Source: JAWKHR01 sp041394725
GTDB lineage: Bacteria; Acidobacteriota; Vicinamibacteria; Vicinamibacterales; SCN-69-37
Reading direction: 5' to 3'
Assembly: GCA_041394725.1 (NCBI GenBank)
Contig: JAWKHR010000017.1
Coordinates: 68,390-132,389, forward strand
Length of the DNA stretch: 64,000 bases
Shown here: positions 1 through 7,357 of the stretch, piece by piece
Layout of the letters: each line of letters starts with the position of its first letter
Numbering within the stretch: position 1 is the stretch's first letter
Translations under genes and position numbers: made by a program
Notes under the pieces: model-generated
Databases searched by the model: none
Seen by the model: only the letters and a program-made list of their open reading frames with translations
What the model was told of the DNA's origin: nothing

Positions 1-66
1 GAACAGGGTGACGGCGGCCCCGGCGATCGTCAGGGCGGGAATGAGCCTGAACCGTCGCGCGCTCAT
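1..66 (-). CDS. N-terminus of an exported protein (partial, runs off the window)
   Basis: A minus-strand ATG at 64-66 overlaps the GH27 stop codon in an ATGA arrangement, so this frame is translationally coupled to the alpha-galactosidase. The 22 visible residues begin MSARRF and continue into a hydrophobic stretch (LIPALTIAGAAVTLF), which is a typical signal peptide or membrane anchor. The rest lies outside the window, so the function cannot be read. Its position after a secreted glycosidase suggests another exported protein of the same carbohydrate operon, which is inference. Confidence 0.6.
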   Translation of the reverse strand, partial: MSARRFRLIPALTIAGAAVTLF

Positions 67-2081
67 CGCACGCTCCCGATGCGCACGAAGACCACGCCGT
101 GCCGCGGCACGGTCGCCTCGAACGTCCCGGTCGCCGGCGGCAGGTCGCGCTGGCGCCAGATGTCACGGACGGGCTGCGTACCGGTCAGCCCGAGATCCGC
201 CCACGTCGCGGTCACCGTGGCCGGCTCCGGGCCACGATTGAACAACCCGACCGCCGTCGTGCCGTCGGCCATCGGCCGGGACCAGACTTCGGTCCAGCCG
301 TCGCTCGTCCGGCGGCCGGCGGGCTTGCCCAGCTCGTCCTGGTTGACCGCGAGCATCTCGCGGTTGCCCAGCAGGTCCGTCGTCCATTGATCGATGTGCG
401 CGAGGTCCGCGCCGATGAGCATCGGCGCGGCCTGCAGCGCCCACAGCGAGATGTGCGTGAGCTGCTCGTCCGGCGTGAGGTCGGTCGGCCGCGTGCCCTG
501 GCTCCAGCCGACCATGCCGACGACCAGCATGTCCGTGTCGTTCCAGCCGCCCGGCCCGGCGTAGGCCTCGCGCCCCGTCTGCTGGAACCCGATGCCCGAC
601 ATGCTCGGCCAGTTGTCGCGGATGTCTCCGGTCATGCGCCACAGGTTGCCGCCCACCTCCCGGCCCCACTCCCACACATTGCCCCAGCCGTACTGGCAGA
701 TGCTGAAGACGACGTCGCGGTCGAGGGAATCGAGGACGCCGCGCATCAGCCGGTAGGGCCGTTGCAGGTCCTCGAGGCGGTTCCGGTCGCCCTGGTAGGA
801 GCACCAGTCGTACTTCAGGTAGTCGAAGCCCCAGGCCGCCCAGGTCTTCGCGTCCTGCGCCTCGTGGTCGAAGCTCGCGACCAGTCCCTGGCACGTGGTC
901 GGCCCCGGCGACGAGTAGATGCCCGCCTTGAGCCCCAGCGAATGGATGTGGTTCACGAGGCCCGGCATGTCCGGGAAGTTGTCGTTGGTCGTGATCTCGC
1001 CCTTCGCGTCGCGACCGCTCGCCGGGTTCCGGCGTTCGCCGCCTTCCCACACGTCGTCGATGTTGATGTACGCGTAGCCCTGGCGATCGAGTCCGCTCGC
1101 GACCATGCCGTCGGCCGACGCGCGCACGCGCTCGGCGGTGACGGTGTTGCCCCACGCGTTCCACGAGTTCCAGCCGAGCGGGGGCGTCTGCGCCAGCGCG
1201 TGGGTACCGCCGACGATCACGAGGTCGCCGGTGGCGCGGCCGCGCGCGTTGCTCACGGTGAGGTGCACGGTCGTCCGACCGGCGCGCGCGAGCGACCCGG
1301 TGATCAGACCGCGGTCGGCGTCGAGCGTCAGGCCCTCGGGCAGGTTCGCCGCCTCGAAGCGCAGCGGCGCCTCGCCCGAGGCCGGAATCAGGAACATGAA
1401 CGGCCGGCCCGGTGTCGCGCCCGTGATGCGCGGGTAGTTGAGCAGCGGCATCGCCGAGCGGCTGGACGCGATCGGCGGCGGCGCGCCGGCGGCCGGCATG
1501 ACGACCGCCGGCCGCTGCGACGAGGCGTCTCGCATCGTGATGAGCGCGCCGCCCCAGTTCGCCGAGTCGCTGCCGGTGCCGTCGTTGCCGTCCACGACCG
1601 CAAGCACGAGGCGCCGGGCGTCACGCAGGTCGGCGGTCAGGTGCTTCGGAGCGTCGCCACCCCGCATCAGGCCGGAGTCGGCGATCCTGCGACCGTCCAC
1701 CCACACGCCGAAAATCACCGAACCGCGGCCGGCGGGAACCGCGGCGTCGATGCCGACCATGGCGTCGAAGCGGGTCGCCGCGCCGTGCAGGTCGATCTGC
1801 AGGTCGCGGTCGGACTCGAGCGGCACCGCGTGCGCGTAGGTCACGTCGCCCAGCCGGTAGACCGGCGCGGGCGGCGGCGTCGCCTGGCCGCGGCCTCGAC
1901 CGCGCGGGCGCCGGAGCGGCACGTCGGCCAGGTCCAGGGCGTCCACCCAGATGCCCCGGGCGGGGGCGTCGGCCGCGCTCAGCTCGGCGGGGCCGAGGGC
2001 CTGGGCGCCGCCGGTCAGGCCGGCCGCCAGCGCGACGAATCCGGCAACGAGGGTTCCCGCGACCGCCTGTGCCCTGCGCAT
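63..2081 (-). CDS. secreted GH27 alpha-galactosidase with NPCBM and Ig-like domains
   Basis: Predicted to release terminal alpha-galactose (or the related beta-L-arabinopyranose) from oligosaccharides outside the cytoplasm. A signal peptide covers about residues 1-30. Residues about 38-185 look like an NPCBM carbohydrate-binding module, and about 210-292 like a putative Ig (He_PIG) domain. The GH27 barrel fills about 300-672, with the family-start motif PPLGWNSWNAWG, the INIDDVW strand and the nucleophile motif YLKYDWC (Asp425). The acid/base Asp is probably in WRMTGDI. At 672 aa it is full length. A GGGGAGG Shine-Dalgarno precedes the ATG. A TACAAT hexamer lies 28 bp upstream (2110-2115, minus) as a possible -10. 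The stop overlaps the next gene. Substrate preference within GH27 cannot be decided from sequence alone. Confidence 0.9.
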   Translation of the reverse strand: MRRAQAVAGTLVAGFVALAAGLTGGAQALGPAELSAADAPARGIWVDALDLADVPLRRPRGRGRGQATPPPAPVYRLGDVTYAHAVPLESDRDLQIDLHGAATRFDAMVGIDAAVPAGRGSVIFGVWVDGRRIADSGLMRGGDAPKHLTADLRDARRLVLAVVDGNDGTGSDSANWGGALITMRDASSQRPAVVMPAAGAPPPIASSRSAMPLLNYPRITGATPGRPFMFLIPASGEAPLRFEAANLPEGLTLDADRGLITGSLARAGRTTVHLTVSNARGRATGDLVIVGGTHALAQTPPLGWNSWNAWGNTVTAERVRASADGMVASGLDRQGYAYINIDDVWEGGERRNPASGRDAKGEITTNDNFPDMPGLVNHIHSLGLKAGIYSSPGPTTCQGLVASFDHEAQDAKTWAAWGFDYLKYDWCSYQGDRNRLEDLQRPYRLMRGVLDSLDRDVVFSICQYGWGNVWEWGREVGGNLWRMTGDIRDNWPSMSGIGFQQTGREAYAGPGGWNDTDMLVVGMVGWSQGTRPTDLTPDEQLTHISLWALQAAPMLIGADLAHIDQWTTDLLGNREMLAVNQDELGKPAGRRTSDGWTEVWSRPMADGTTAVGLFNRGPEPATVTATWADLGLTGTQPVRDIWRQRDLPPATGTFEATVPRHGVVFVRIGSVR

Positions 2082-2168
2082 GTGTGTCCTCCCCGGCTGG
2101 TGTGGCGCGATTGTAACGCCGCCCGCCCGGATGGCGCGGATCGGCTGCGCGCGCGACCGGGCGCGGGA

Positions 2169-2174
2169 TACGAT
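2169..2174 (+). promoter_or_regulatory. -10-like hexamer TACGAT close to the TMEM175 start
   Basis: TACGAT ends 8 bp before the ATG at 2183, and no Shine-Dalgarno is visible between them. This fits a leaderless or nearly leaderless transcript. No clear -35 is seen. Confidence 0.35.
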
Positions 2175-2182
2175 GGCCCATC

Positions 2183-2758
2183 ATGACGAAGGGGCGGCTC
2201 GAGGCCTTCAGCGACGGCGTCATCGCGATCATCATCACGATCATGGTGCTCGAGCTGCCGCGGCCGGAGGGCGCGGATCTCGCCGCCCTCTCGCACGTCG
2301 CGCCCGGCCTGCTGGGCTACGTGCTCAGCTTCGCCCTGATCGGTATCTACTGGAACAATCACCACCACATGCTCCACGCCTGCCGGCACGTGAGCGGCGG
2401 CGCGCTCTGGGCCAACCTGCACCTGCTCTTCTGGCTGTCGCTCGTGCCCTACACCACGGCCTACATGGAGGAGCAGGCGTTCGTCGCCGTGCCCGTCGCG
2501 GCCTACGGCGCGGTGCTCCTGGCATCGGGCGTCGCGTGGCTCCTGCTGCAGCACGCGCTCATCCGCGCGAACGGCCCTGAGTCGCGCATCGCGCGCGCGG
2601 TCGAGCACGACGTGAAGGGGCGGATGTCGGCCGTGCTCTACACGTTCGCGCTGGGGGTCGCCTTCGTGGCGCCCTGGGCGTCGCTCGTCCTCTACGTGGC
2701 CGTGGCGCTGATGTGGCTCGTGCCGGATCGACGGTTCGAGCGCGCCCTCGGGGAGTGA
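2183..2758 (+). CDS. TMEM175-family (DUF1211) potassium channel-like protein
   Basis: Small integral membrane protein of 191 aa. The first helix carries the family signature FSDG followed by a hydrophobic run (VIAIIITIMVLEL). About six membrane segments follow, matching the single-repeat bacterial TMEM175 architecture that assembles as a tetrameric K+ leak channel. A histidine-rich patch (WNNHHHMLH) lies at the second helix, as in many DUF1211 proteins. The stop is 5 bp before bshB1, so the three genes probably form one transcript. A link between K+ flux and thiol metabolism is speculative. Confidence 0.85.
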   Translation: MTKGRLEAFSDGVIAIIITIMVLELPRPEGADLAALSHVAPGLLGYVLSFALIGIYWNNHHHMLHACRHVSGGALWANLHLLFWLSLVPYTTAYMEEQAFVAVPVAAYGAVLLASGVAWLLLQHALIRANGPESRIARAVEHDVKGRMSAVLYTFALGVAFVAPWASLVLYVAVALMWLVPDRRFERALGE

Positions 2759-2763
2759 CCGTC

Positions 2764-3474
2764 ATGCCGGTGGACCTGATCGTCTTCGGCCCGCACCCGG
2801 ACGACATCGAGATCGGCCTCGGCGGCACGATCGCCCGCCACGTGGCCGAGGGGCGGTCGGTCGGCCTGTGCGACCTGACCGCGGGCGAGCTGGGATCGAA
2901 CGGCACGGTGGAGGCACGGCGGCAGGAGGCGCTGGCCGCGGCGGCCGTCCTCGGCGCGGACTGGCGCGAGAACCTCGGCTGGCCGGACGGCGGCATCGAC
3001 CCGACACCCGGCCACCTGCGATCGGCGGCGGCGCTCATCCGCCGCCACCGGCCGCGCACGATCGCGATTCCCTACTGGGAGGATCGCCACCCCGATCACG
3101 TCGCGGCGAGCGCCGTGCTCCGGCGCGCGGCGTTCCTCGCCGGGCTGCGCCGCTTCGACACGGGCGACGGCGAGCCGCCGTGGCGGCCCGACTGGGTCTG
3201 CGGCTACTTCATCAACGACGCGGCCACGCCGTCGTTCGTCATCGACGTGTCGCGGACCTACGACCGCAAGCGCGCGGCGCTCGCGTGCTACGCGAGCCAG
3301 TTCGCGCCGTCGGACGAGGCGGCGGTGGCCACGCGCCTCACGACGCCGACGTTCCGGCAGCTCGTCGAGAGCCGCGACGCGCAGTTCGGCGCCCTGGCCG
3401 GCGTCGCCTTCGCCGAGGGCCTCGTCGTCCGCGAACCCGTCGTGCGCGGATCGCTGATGAAGGACCTGCCGTGA
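2764..3474 (+). CDS. bshB1: bacillithiol biosynthesis deacetylase BshB1
   Basis: Removes the acetyl group from GlcNAc-malate to give GlcN-malate, the second step of bacillithiol synthesis in the cytoplasm. The protein is 236 aa and has the LmbE/PIG-L zinc-binding signature near the N-terminus (FGPHPDDIEIGLGG), the TAGELGSNG loop with its RRQEA continuation, and the distal HPDHVAAS motif. I chose the ATG at 2764, just after the K+ channel stop; the longer reading would overlap that gene by 46 bp. The stop overlaps the bshA GTG start (GTGA), so the two are translationally coupled. Family and order match bshB1-bshA operons. Confidence 0.93.
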   Translation: MPVDLIVFGPHPDDIEIGLGGTIARHVAEGRSVGLCDLTAGELGSNGTVEARRQEALAAAAVLGADWRENLGWPDGGIDPTPGHLRSAAALIRRHRPRTIAIPYWEDRHPDHVAASAVLRRAAFLAGLRRFDTGDGEPPWRPDWVCGYFINDAATPSFVIDVSRTYDRKRAALACYASQFAPSDEAAVATRLTTPTFRQLVESRDAQFGALAGVAFAEGLVVREPVVRGSLMKDLP

Positions 3475-4658
3475 GGATCGGCATCGTCTGCTACGCGTCG
3501 ATCGGGGGCAGCGGCGTCGTCGCCACCGAGCTGGCGCATTCGCTCGCGCTGCGCGGGCATACCGTGCGGCTCATCAGCAGCGAGCGGCCGTTCCGCTGGC
3601 GCGACGGCCTGCCGGAGCTGGGCTTCGACCGGGTGGACACGCCGGCCTATCCCCTGTTCCGCGAGCCGCAGTACCTGCTGGCGCTCGCCACCGCCATCGC
3701 GCGCCTGGCCTGCGAGCACCACCTGGACGTCGTGCACGCGCACTACGCCGTGCCGCACGCGACGGCGGCCTACCTCGCCGACGAAATGCTCCGCGCCGAC
3801 GCCGACGCCGGTGGCTGTCGCCCGCGCACGGTCACCACGCTGCATGGCACCGACGTCACGCTCGTCGGCAGCGACCCGTCGTACCGGCGCGTGGTGGCGT
3901 TCTCGATCGAGCAGTCGTCGGCGGTGACGGCGGTCTCCGAGAGCCTGCGGCGCGACACGCAGACGGCGGTCGGCGTCCGGTGCCCGATCGAGGTGATCCC
4001 GAACTTCCTCGACTGCGACGCGTACCGCCGCCAGCCGAACCCCGCCCTGCGCGCGCGGTTCGCCACCGACGACCAGGTCATCGTCCTGCACGCCTCGAAC
4101 TTCCGCCCCGTCAAGCGCGTGGGCCTGGTGCTCGACGTGTTCCTGCGGATCCGGGCGGCGCGGCCGGCGCGCCTGCTGCTCATCGGCGACGGGCCGGACC
4201 GACCGGCGCTCGAGGCCGCGATCGCCGCGGCGGGCGCGTCGGACGCGGTGACGTTCCTGGGCGAAGTGCAGGACCCGGTGCCGTGGCTCTCGCTCGCCGA
4301 CCTCTTCCTGCTGCCGTCGTCGCAGGAGAGCTTCGGGCTGGCGGCGCTCGAGGCCATGGCGTGCGGCGTGCCGGTGGCGGTCTCGCGCGTCGGCGGCCTG
4401 CCGGAAGTGGTGACCGACGACGACACCGGACTGCTCTGCGATCCGGACGACGCCGCCGGGATGGCCGGCCGGATCCTGGCGTTGCTGGCCGACCGGGACG
4501 CGGCCGCGCGCATGGGCCGGCGGGCCGCCGCGGTGGCGCGCGAGCGGTTCTGCGTGGACGCGATCGTGCCGCGCTACGAGGCGCTCTACGCCCGGGTCGT
4601 CGCGCCACCCCAGCCGGCTTCGCCGAGCGCTTCCGGCAGCACGACGCCGGGCGCGTAG
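3471..4658 (+). CDS. bshA: N-acetyl-alpha-D-glucosaminyl L-malate synthase BshA
   Basis: GT4-family glycosyltransferase that joins GlcNAc from UDP-GlcNAc to L-malate, the first step of bacillithiol synthesis. The protein is 395 aa. The N-terminal Rossmann domain starts RIGIVCYASIGGSGVVATEL and is followed by HAHYAVPHATAAY and LHGTDVTLVG, which are typical of BshA. The C-terminal nucleotide-sugar domain has FRPVKRV, LIGDGPD and the E-x7-E region SSQESFGLAALEAMACG. Translation starts at a GTG that overlaps the bshB1 stop. The last 73 bp overlap the convergent HAD gene. The ligase BshC is not in the window. Confidence 0.93.
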   Translation: MRIGIVCYASIGGSGVVATELAHSLALRGHTVRLISSERPFRWRDGLPELGFDRVDTPAYPLFREPQYLLALATAIARLACEHHLDVVHAHYAVPHATAAYLADEMLRADADAGGCRPRTVTTLHGTDVTLVGSDPSYRRVVAFSIEQSSAVTAVSESLRRDTQTAVGVRCPIEVIPNFLDCDAYRRQPNPALRARFATDDQVIVLHASNFRPVKRVGLVLDVFLRIRAARPARLLLIGDGPDRPALEAAIAAAGASDAVTFLGEVQDPVPWLSLADLFLLPSSQESFGLAALEAMACGVPVAVSRVGGLPEVVTDDDTGLLCDPDDAAGMAGRILALLADRDAAARMGRRAAAVARERFCVDAIVPRYEALYARVVAPPQPASPSASGSTTPGA

Positions 4659-5212
4659 ACCACGCCGGCGATGCCGCGCGCGCCGGCCGCCGCGACGTAG
4701 GCCGGCGTGTCGTCCACGAACACGCAGTCGGACGCCCGCGCGCCGGCCGCGGCCAGGCACGCGTCGAAGAACCGCGGCGACGGCTTCGCCTCCCCGACCT
4801 CGAACGACAGCACGTGCGCGTCGAAGAGACCGAGGACGGCGCCGAGCGTCCGCCGGAGCTCGGCGACGTGGAGCGCGTTCGTGTTGCTCGCGAGCACCAG
4901 CCGCGACGACCGCCGCCGCAGGTCGGGCAGCTGGTCCACCACCGCCGGATTCGGCCGGAAGATGTCCGACCAGGCGTGAGCCAGCTCGGCGTCGGTGGCG
5001 TCGGGACACCAGGTGCGCAACGCCGCCAGGAACGCCGCCGGCGTCACGAGCCCGCGATCGAAGTCGGCCTCGAGGCCGGTCGCGAAGATGCCGGCGTGGA
5101 TCACGTCGGCGGTCACGGCCGGCCGCGACAGGCGCGCCAGCGCCTCGCAGGCACGTCCGTGGTCGAAGAAGGCGACCACGTTGCCGAGATCGAGGAGCAG
5201 GACGGATCTCAT
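4586..5212 (-). CDS. HAD-superfamily hydrolase (IA-type phosphatase-like)
   Basis: Cytoplasmic phosphatase-like protein of 208 aa. The nucleophile motif is unusual: LLLDLGNVV has DxG where most HAD phosphatases have DxDGT, as in the YihX/epoxide-hydrolase-like subgroup. Motif II is ASNTNALH, the motif III lysine is in GEAKPSPRFF, and motif IV is VFVDDTPAYV. I chose the ATG at 5212, because the longer open frame upstream crosses the SRPBCC gene and its tandem repeat. It is convergent with, and overlaps, bshA. YihX-type enzymes dephosphorylate sugar phosphates such as glucose-1-phosphate, but the substrate here is unknown. Confidence 0.85.
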   Translation of the reverse strand: MRSVLLLDLGNVVAFFDHGRACEALARLSRPAVTADVIHAGIFATGLEADFDRGLVTPAAFLAALRTWCPDATDAELAHAWSDIFRPNPAVVDQLPDLRRRSSRLVLASNTNALHVAELRRTLGAVLGLFDAHVLSFEVGEAKPSPRFFDACLAAAGARASDCVFVDDTPAYVAAAGARGIAGVVYAPGVVLPEALGEAGWGGATTRA

Positions 5213-5218
5213 GCGTCG

Positions 5219-5224
5219 TACAAT
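5219..5224 (+). promoter_or_regulatory. -10 hexamer TACAAT, candidate leaderless promoter
   Basis: TACAAT ends exactly 6 bp before the ATG at 5231 and there is no Shine-Dalgarno. A transcript starting about 7 nt after the hexamer would begin at the start codon. The hexamer sits between the divergent HAD and SRPBCC starts. Confidence 0.5.
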
Positions 5225-5230
5225 CGCCGG

Positions 5231-5662
5231 ATGGCCCGTCTCGACGTCTCCGCGCAGATCGACATTCCCCGTGAGCCCACCGACATCGCCTCGATCATGT
5301 TCGATCCGGCCCGCGAACCGGAGTGGGTCGGCGCGGTGCGCACCGTGGAGGTCGTCGACGCGGCGATCGCGCCCGGCGCCCGGGTCCGGCGGACGGGCAC
5401 GGTGCTCGGCCGCGAGGTCACCTGGACGACCGCGGTCGCCGCGTTCCACTTCCCGCACCTGCTGGAGCTGACCGTGCAGGACGGCCCGTTCGTGGGCGTG
5501 GTGCGGTACGAGGTGGGACGGATCGCGGGCGGTTCGCTCGCCCGGATCACCTGCACCGGCGACGTCCCGGCGGCCGGTGCCCTGCCCGCGAGCCTCGTCG
5601 CCGCGCCGATGCGGTCGGCGCTCGAGGCGGACCTGGCGCGGCTCAAGGCCCTGCTCGCCTGA
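5231..5662 (+). CDS. SRPBCC-family polyketide cyclase/START-like protein
   Basis: Small cytoplasmic protein of 143 aa with the helix-grip pattern of the SRPBCC superfamily: an N-terminal strand (VSAQIDIPRE), a P-A-x-E-P-E-W helix cap (FDPAREPEWVG) and a C-terminal amphipathic helix (ALEADLARLKALLA). Such proteins bind hydrophobic ligands, and no specific ligand can be named. The ATG at 5231 has a TACAAT 6 bp upstream and no Shine-Dalgarno. The last 27 bp lie in the first copy of a 33-bp tandem repeat, and the stop is a TGA in that copy where later copies read CGA. The repeat may have arisen by duplication of this gene's 3' end. Confidence 0.8.
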   Translation: MARLDVSAQIDIPREPTDIASIMFDPAREPEWVGAVRTVEVVDAAIAPGARVRRTGTVLGREVTWTTAVAAFHFPHLLELTVQDGPFVGVVRYEVGRIAGGSLARITCTGDVPAAGALPASLVAAPMRSALEADLARLKALLA

Positions 5663-5740
5663 CCGCCGGCGCGGCTCGAGGCCCTGCTCGCCCGACCGCC
5701 GGCGCGGCTCGAGGCCCTGCTCGCCCGACCGCCGGCGCGG
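5636..5740. repeat. 33-bp tandem repeat, three copies, overlapping a gene end
   Basis: Copies occupy 5636-5668, 5669-5701 and 5702-5734, with a 6-bp start of a fourth. The unit begins GCGCGGCTCGAGGCC and ends CGACCGCCG. Copies 2 and 3 are identical. Copy 1 differs at two sites (CTCAAG for CTCGAG, and TGA for CGA), and the second change creates the SRPBCC stop codon. The unit is 11 codons long, so without the stop the frame would continue as ARLEALLARPP repeats. Confidence 0.9.
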
Positions 5741-5783
5741 CACCGGCGTGGACGGGCGGTCGCCGGCCGCGCGGGCGCCCGCG

Positions 5784-7229
5784 TCATCGCCGGATCGTCA
5801 GGCGCGCGTCGCTCAGCCCCGGCTCCGCCATCAGCGCCTCGATGTCGGCGATCTCGATCGGCACGAACGCGCTCAGGTTCTCCACGCCGTCGGCGGTGAT
5901 CAGGATCATGTCCTCGAGCCGCAGCCCGAGGTGCTCGTCCTCGATCCGGAACTGCGGCTCGATCGTGAAGATGCGGCCGGGCTCGAAGGTGTCGGCCTGG
6001 AGCCCGCCGACGTCGTGCACCTCGAGGCCGACGTTGTGGCCCAGGCTGCGCGTCCGGTCCTGCCGCGCGCGGAATCCCTCGACCATCGCCTGCGCGGCGG
6101 CGCGAATCTTCGGGTCGGTGAACGCGAACGACGCCATGAACGCATCCATCTTCACGACCGCGTCGCGGACGACCTCGGCCGGCGTCGCGTGGACGCGGAT
6201 CGACATCAGCAGCGCCTGGTAGAGCCGGAGGTACGCCGTGTACATCTCGCGCTGCCGGTCGGTGAAACGGCCGCTGGCCGGGAAGAGGCGCGTGACGTCC
6301 GACTGGTAGTTCCGGAAATCCGGCGCGTAGTCGAACTGGACGAGGTCGCCGTCGGCCAGGCGCGCCGTGTCGCGGTGGTAGTGCGTGTAGTAGGTGTTCG
6401 GCCCGGTCGCGATGAGCGCGAAGTAGGACGCGCCGAGCGCGCCGCCCTTCTTGAAGACGAACTCGGCGTCGGCCTGCAGCTCGTATTCGAACATCCCGGG
6501 CCGCGCGTCGCGCATCGCCTCCATGATCCCCAGGCCGGTCAGCCGCGTGGCCTCGCGGATGACCGCGATCTCGCGCGGGCTCTTCACCGCGCGGAGCGCA
6601 TCCAGGATCGGGTCCAGGTCTCTGATCGTCGCGCGTGGCGCGGCCGCGGCGAGCTTCGCGACGAACTGCTGCTCGCGCGACGTCCGGCCGTCCCACGGAT
6701 CGCGCGTGTTCGCCTGCCAGAGGCGCGTCGGGTCGCCGGACGACTGGCTGCCCAGCACCTCGGCGCGATGCGGGGTGTAGATCGTGCGCCCGGCCTCCGC
6801 GATCGCCGTCAGGGCCGGCGTGAACGCGTCGGCCGCTTCCACCGCGTCGAGGCCGGTCGTGCGCGCCGCTGCCTCGCCCGGCACGAGCCCCGGTCCGTAC
6901 ATGCTCTGCTCGCGGCGTTCGTTGCGCGGCGGCACGTAGACGGTGGCGGTCTTCGCCCGGCCGTCGAGAATCAGCTCGGCGCGCGGCTCGATCACGCCGG
7001 TCAGGTAGAAGAACTGGTTGTTCTGCCGGAACGGCATCTCCCCGGGCGGCTCGGTGGCGCCGCGCACGACCGCCACCGCGTCGCCGATCGCCGCCAGCAC
7101 CTGCGCCCGCCGCGCCGCGTACTCCTCGGGCGGAAAGATCTCGGTGCCGCGGAACACCGGCTGGGCCTCCGGCACCGCCGCCGCCAGGGCCAGCAGCACC
7201 ATCACGCATAGCAGCGACTTCTGCATCAT
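5784..7229 (-). CDS. secreted M24 metallopeptidase, Xaa-Pro aminopeptidase (AMP-P) type
   Basis: Predicted to cleave the N-terminal residue from peptides whose second residue is proline, outside the cytoplasm. The protein is 481 aa with a clear signal peptide (MMQKSLLCVMVLLALAAAVP). Residues about 30-170 form the aminopeptidase P N-terminal domain, with FRQNNQFFYLTG. The pita-bread domain follows. Metal ligands are visible in LVQFDYAPDF (Asp), YQSDVTRLF (Asp), GHNVGLEVHD (His), FTIEPQF (Glu) and LRLEDMI (Glu). I chose the ATG at 7229, because the longer frame upstream has no homology and runs through repeat-like sequence. The C-terminus ends close to the 33-bp repeats. Confidence 0.9.
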   Translation of the reverse strand: MMQKSLLCVMVLLALAAAVPEAQPVFRGTEIFPPEEYAARRAQVLAAIGDAVAVVRGATEPPGEMPFRQNNQFFYLTGVIEPRAELILDGRAKTATVYVPPRNERREQSMYGPGLVPGEAAARTTGLDAVEAADAFTPALTAIAEAGRTIYTPHRAEVLGSQSSGDPTRLWQANTRDPWDGRTSREQQFVAKLAAAAPRATIRDLDPILDALRAVKSPREIAVIREATRLTGLGIMEAMRDARPGMFEYELQADAEFVFKKGGALGASYFALIATGPNTYYTHYHRDTARLADGDLVQFDYAPDFRNYQSDVTRLFPASGRFTDRQREMYTAYLRLYQALLMSIRVHATPAEVVRDAVVKMDAFMASFAFTDPKIRAAAQAMVEGFRARQDRTRSLGHNVGLEVHDVGGLQADTFEPGRIFTIEPQFRIEDEHLGLRLEDMILITADGVENLSAFVPIEIADIEALMAEPGLSDARLTIRR

Positions 7230-7333
7230 TGGAAACTCTCGGGGGCTCCGTTCGCGGAACTTCAAAGTCGGAACTGCGAACTTCGAACCCCGGAAGCCGG
7301 CTGCGCCGGCCTCTGTACTCTTCCTTTTCAGGC

Positions 7334-7352
7334 CCCTGGGACCCTCAGGACC
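7334..7352. repeat. 19-bp dispersed repeat, copy A
   Basis: CCCTGGGACCCTCAGGACC is found here and, inverted and exact, at 60129-60147. Both copies sit just beyond the 3' end of a gene. The surrounding 128-bp gap also has repeated GAACTTC words around 7257-7290. Confidence 0.7.
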
Positions 7353-7357
7353 TTCCT

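Noticed and set aside
99..2186. A 695-codon plus-strand open frame opposite the alpha-galactosidase
   Set aside because: It is the antisense of a clear GH27 gene, is Arg/Pro-rich with no recognisable domain, and results from the high GC content, which leaves few stops in shadow frames.
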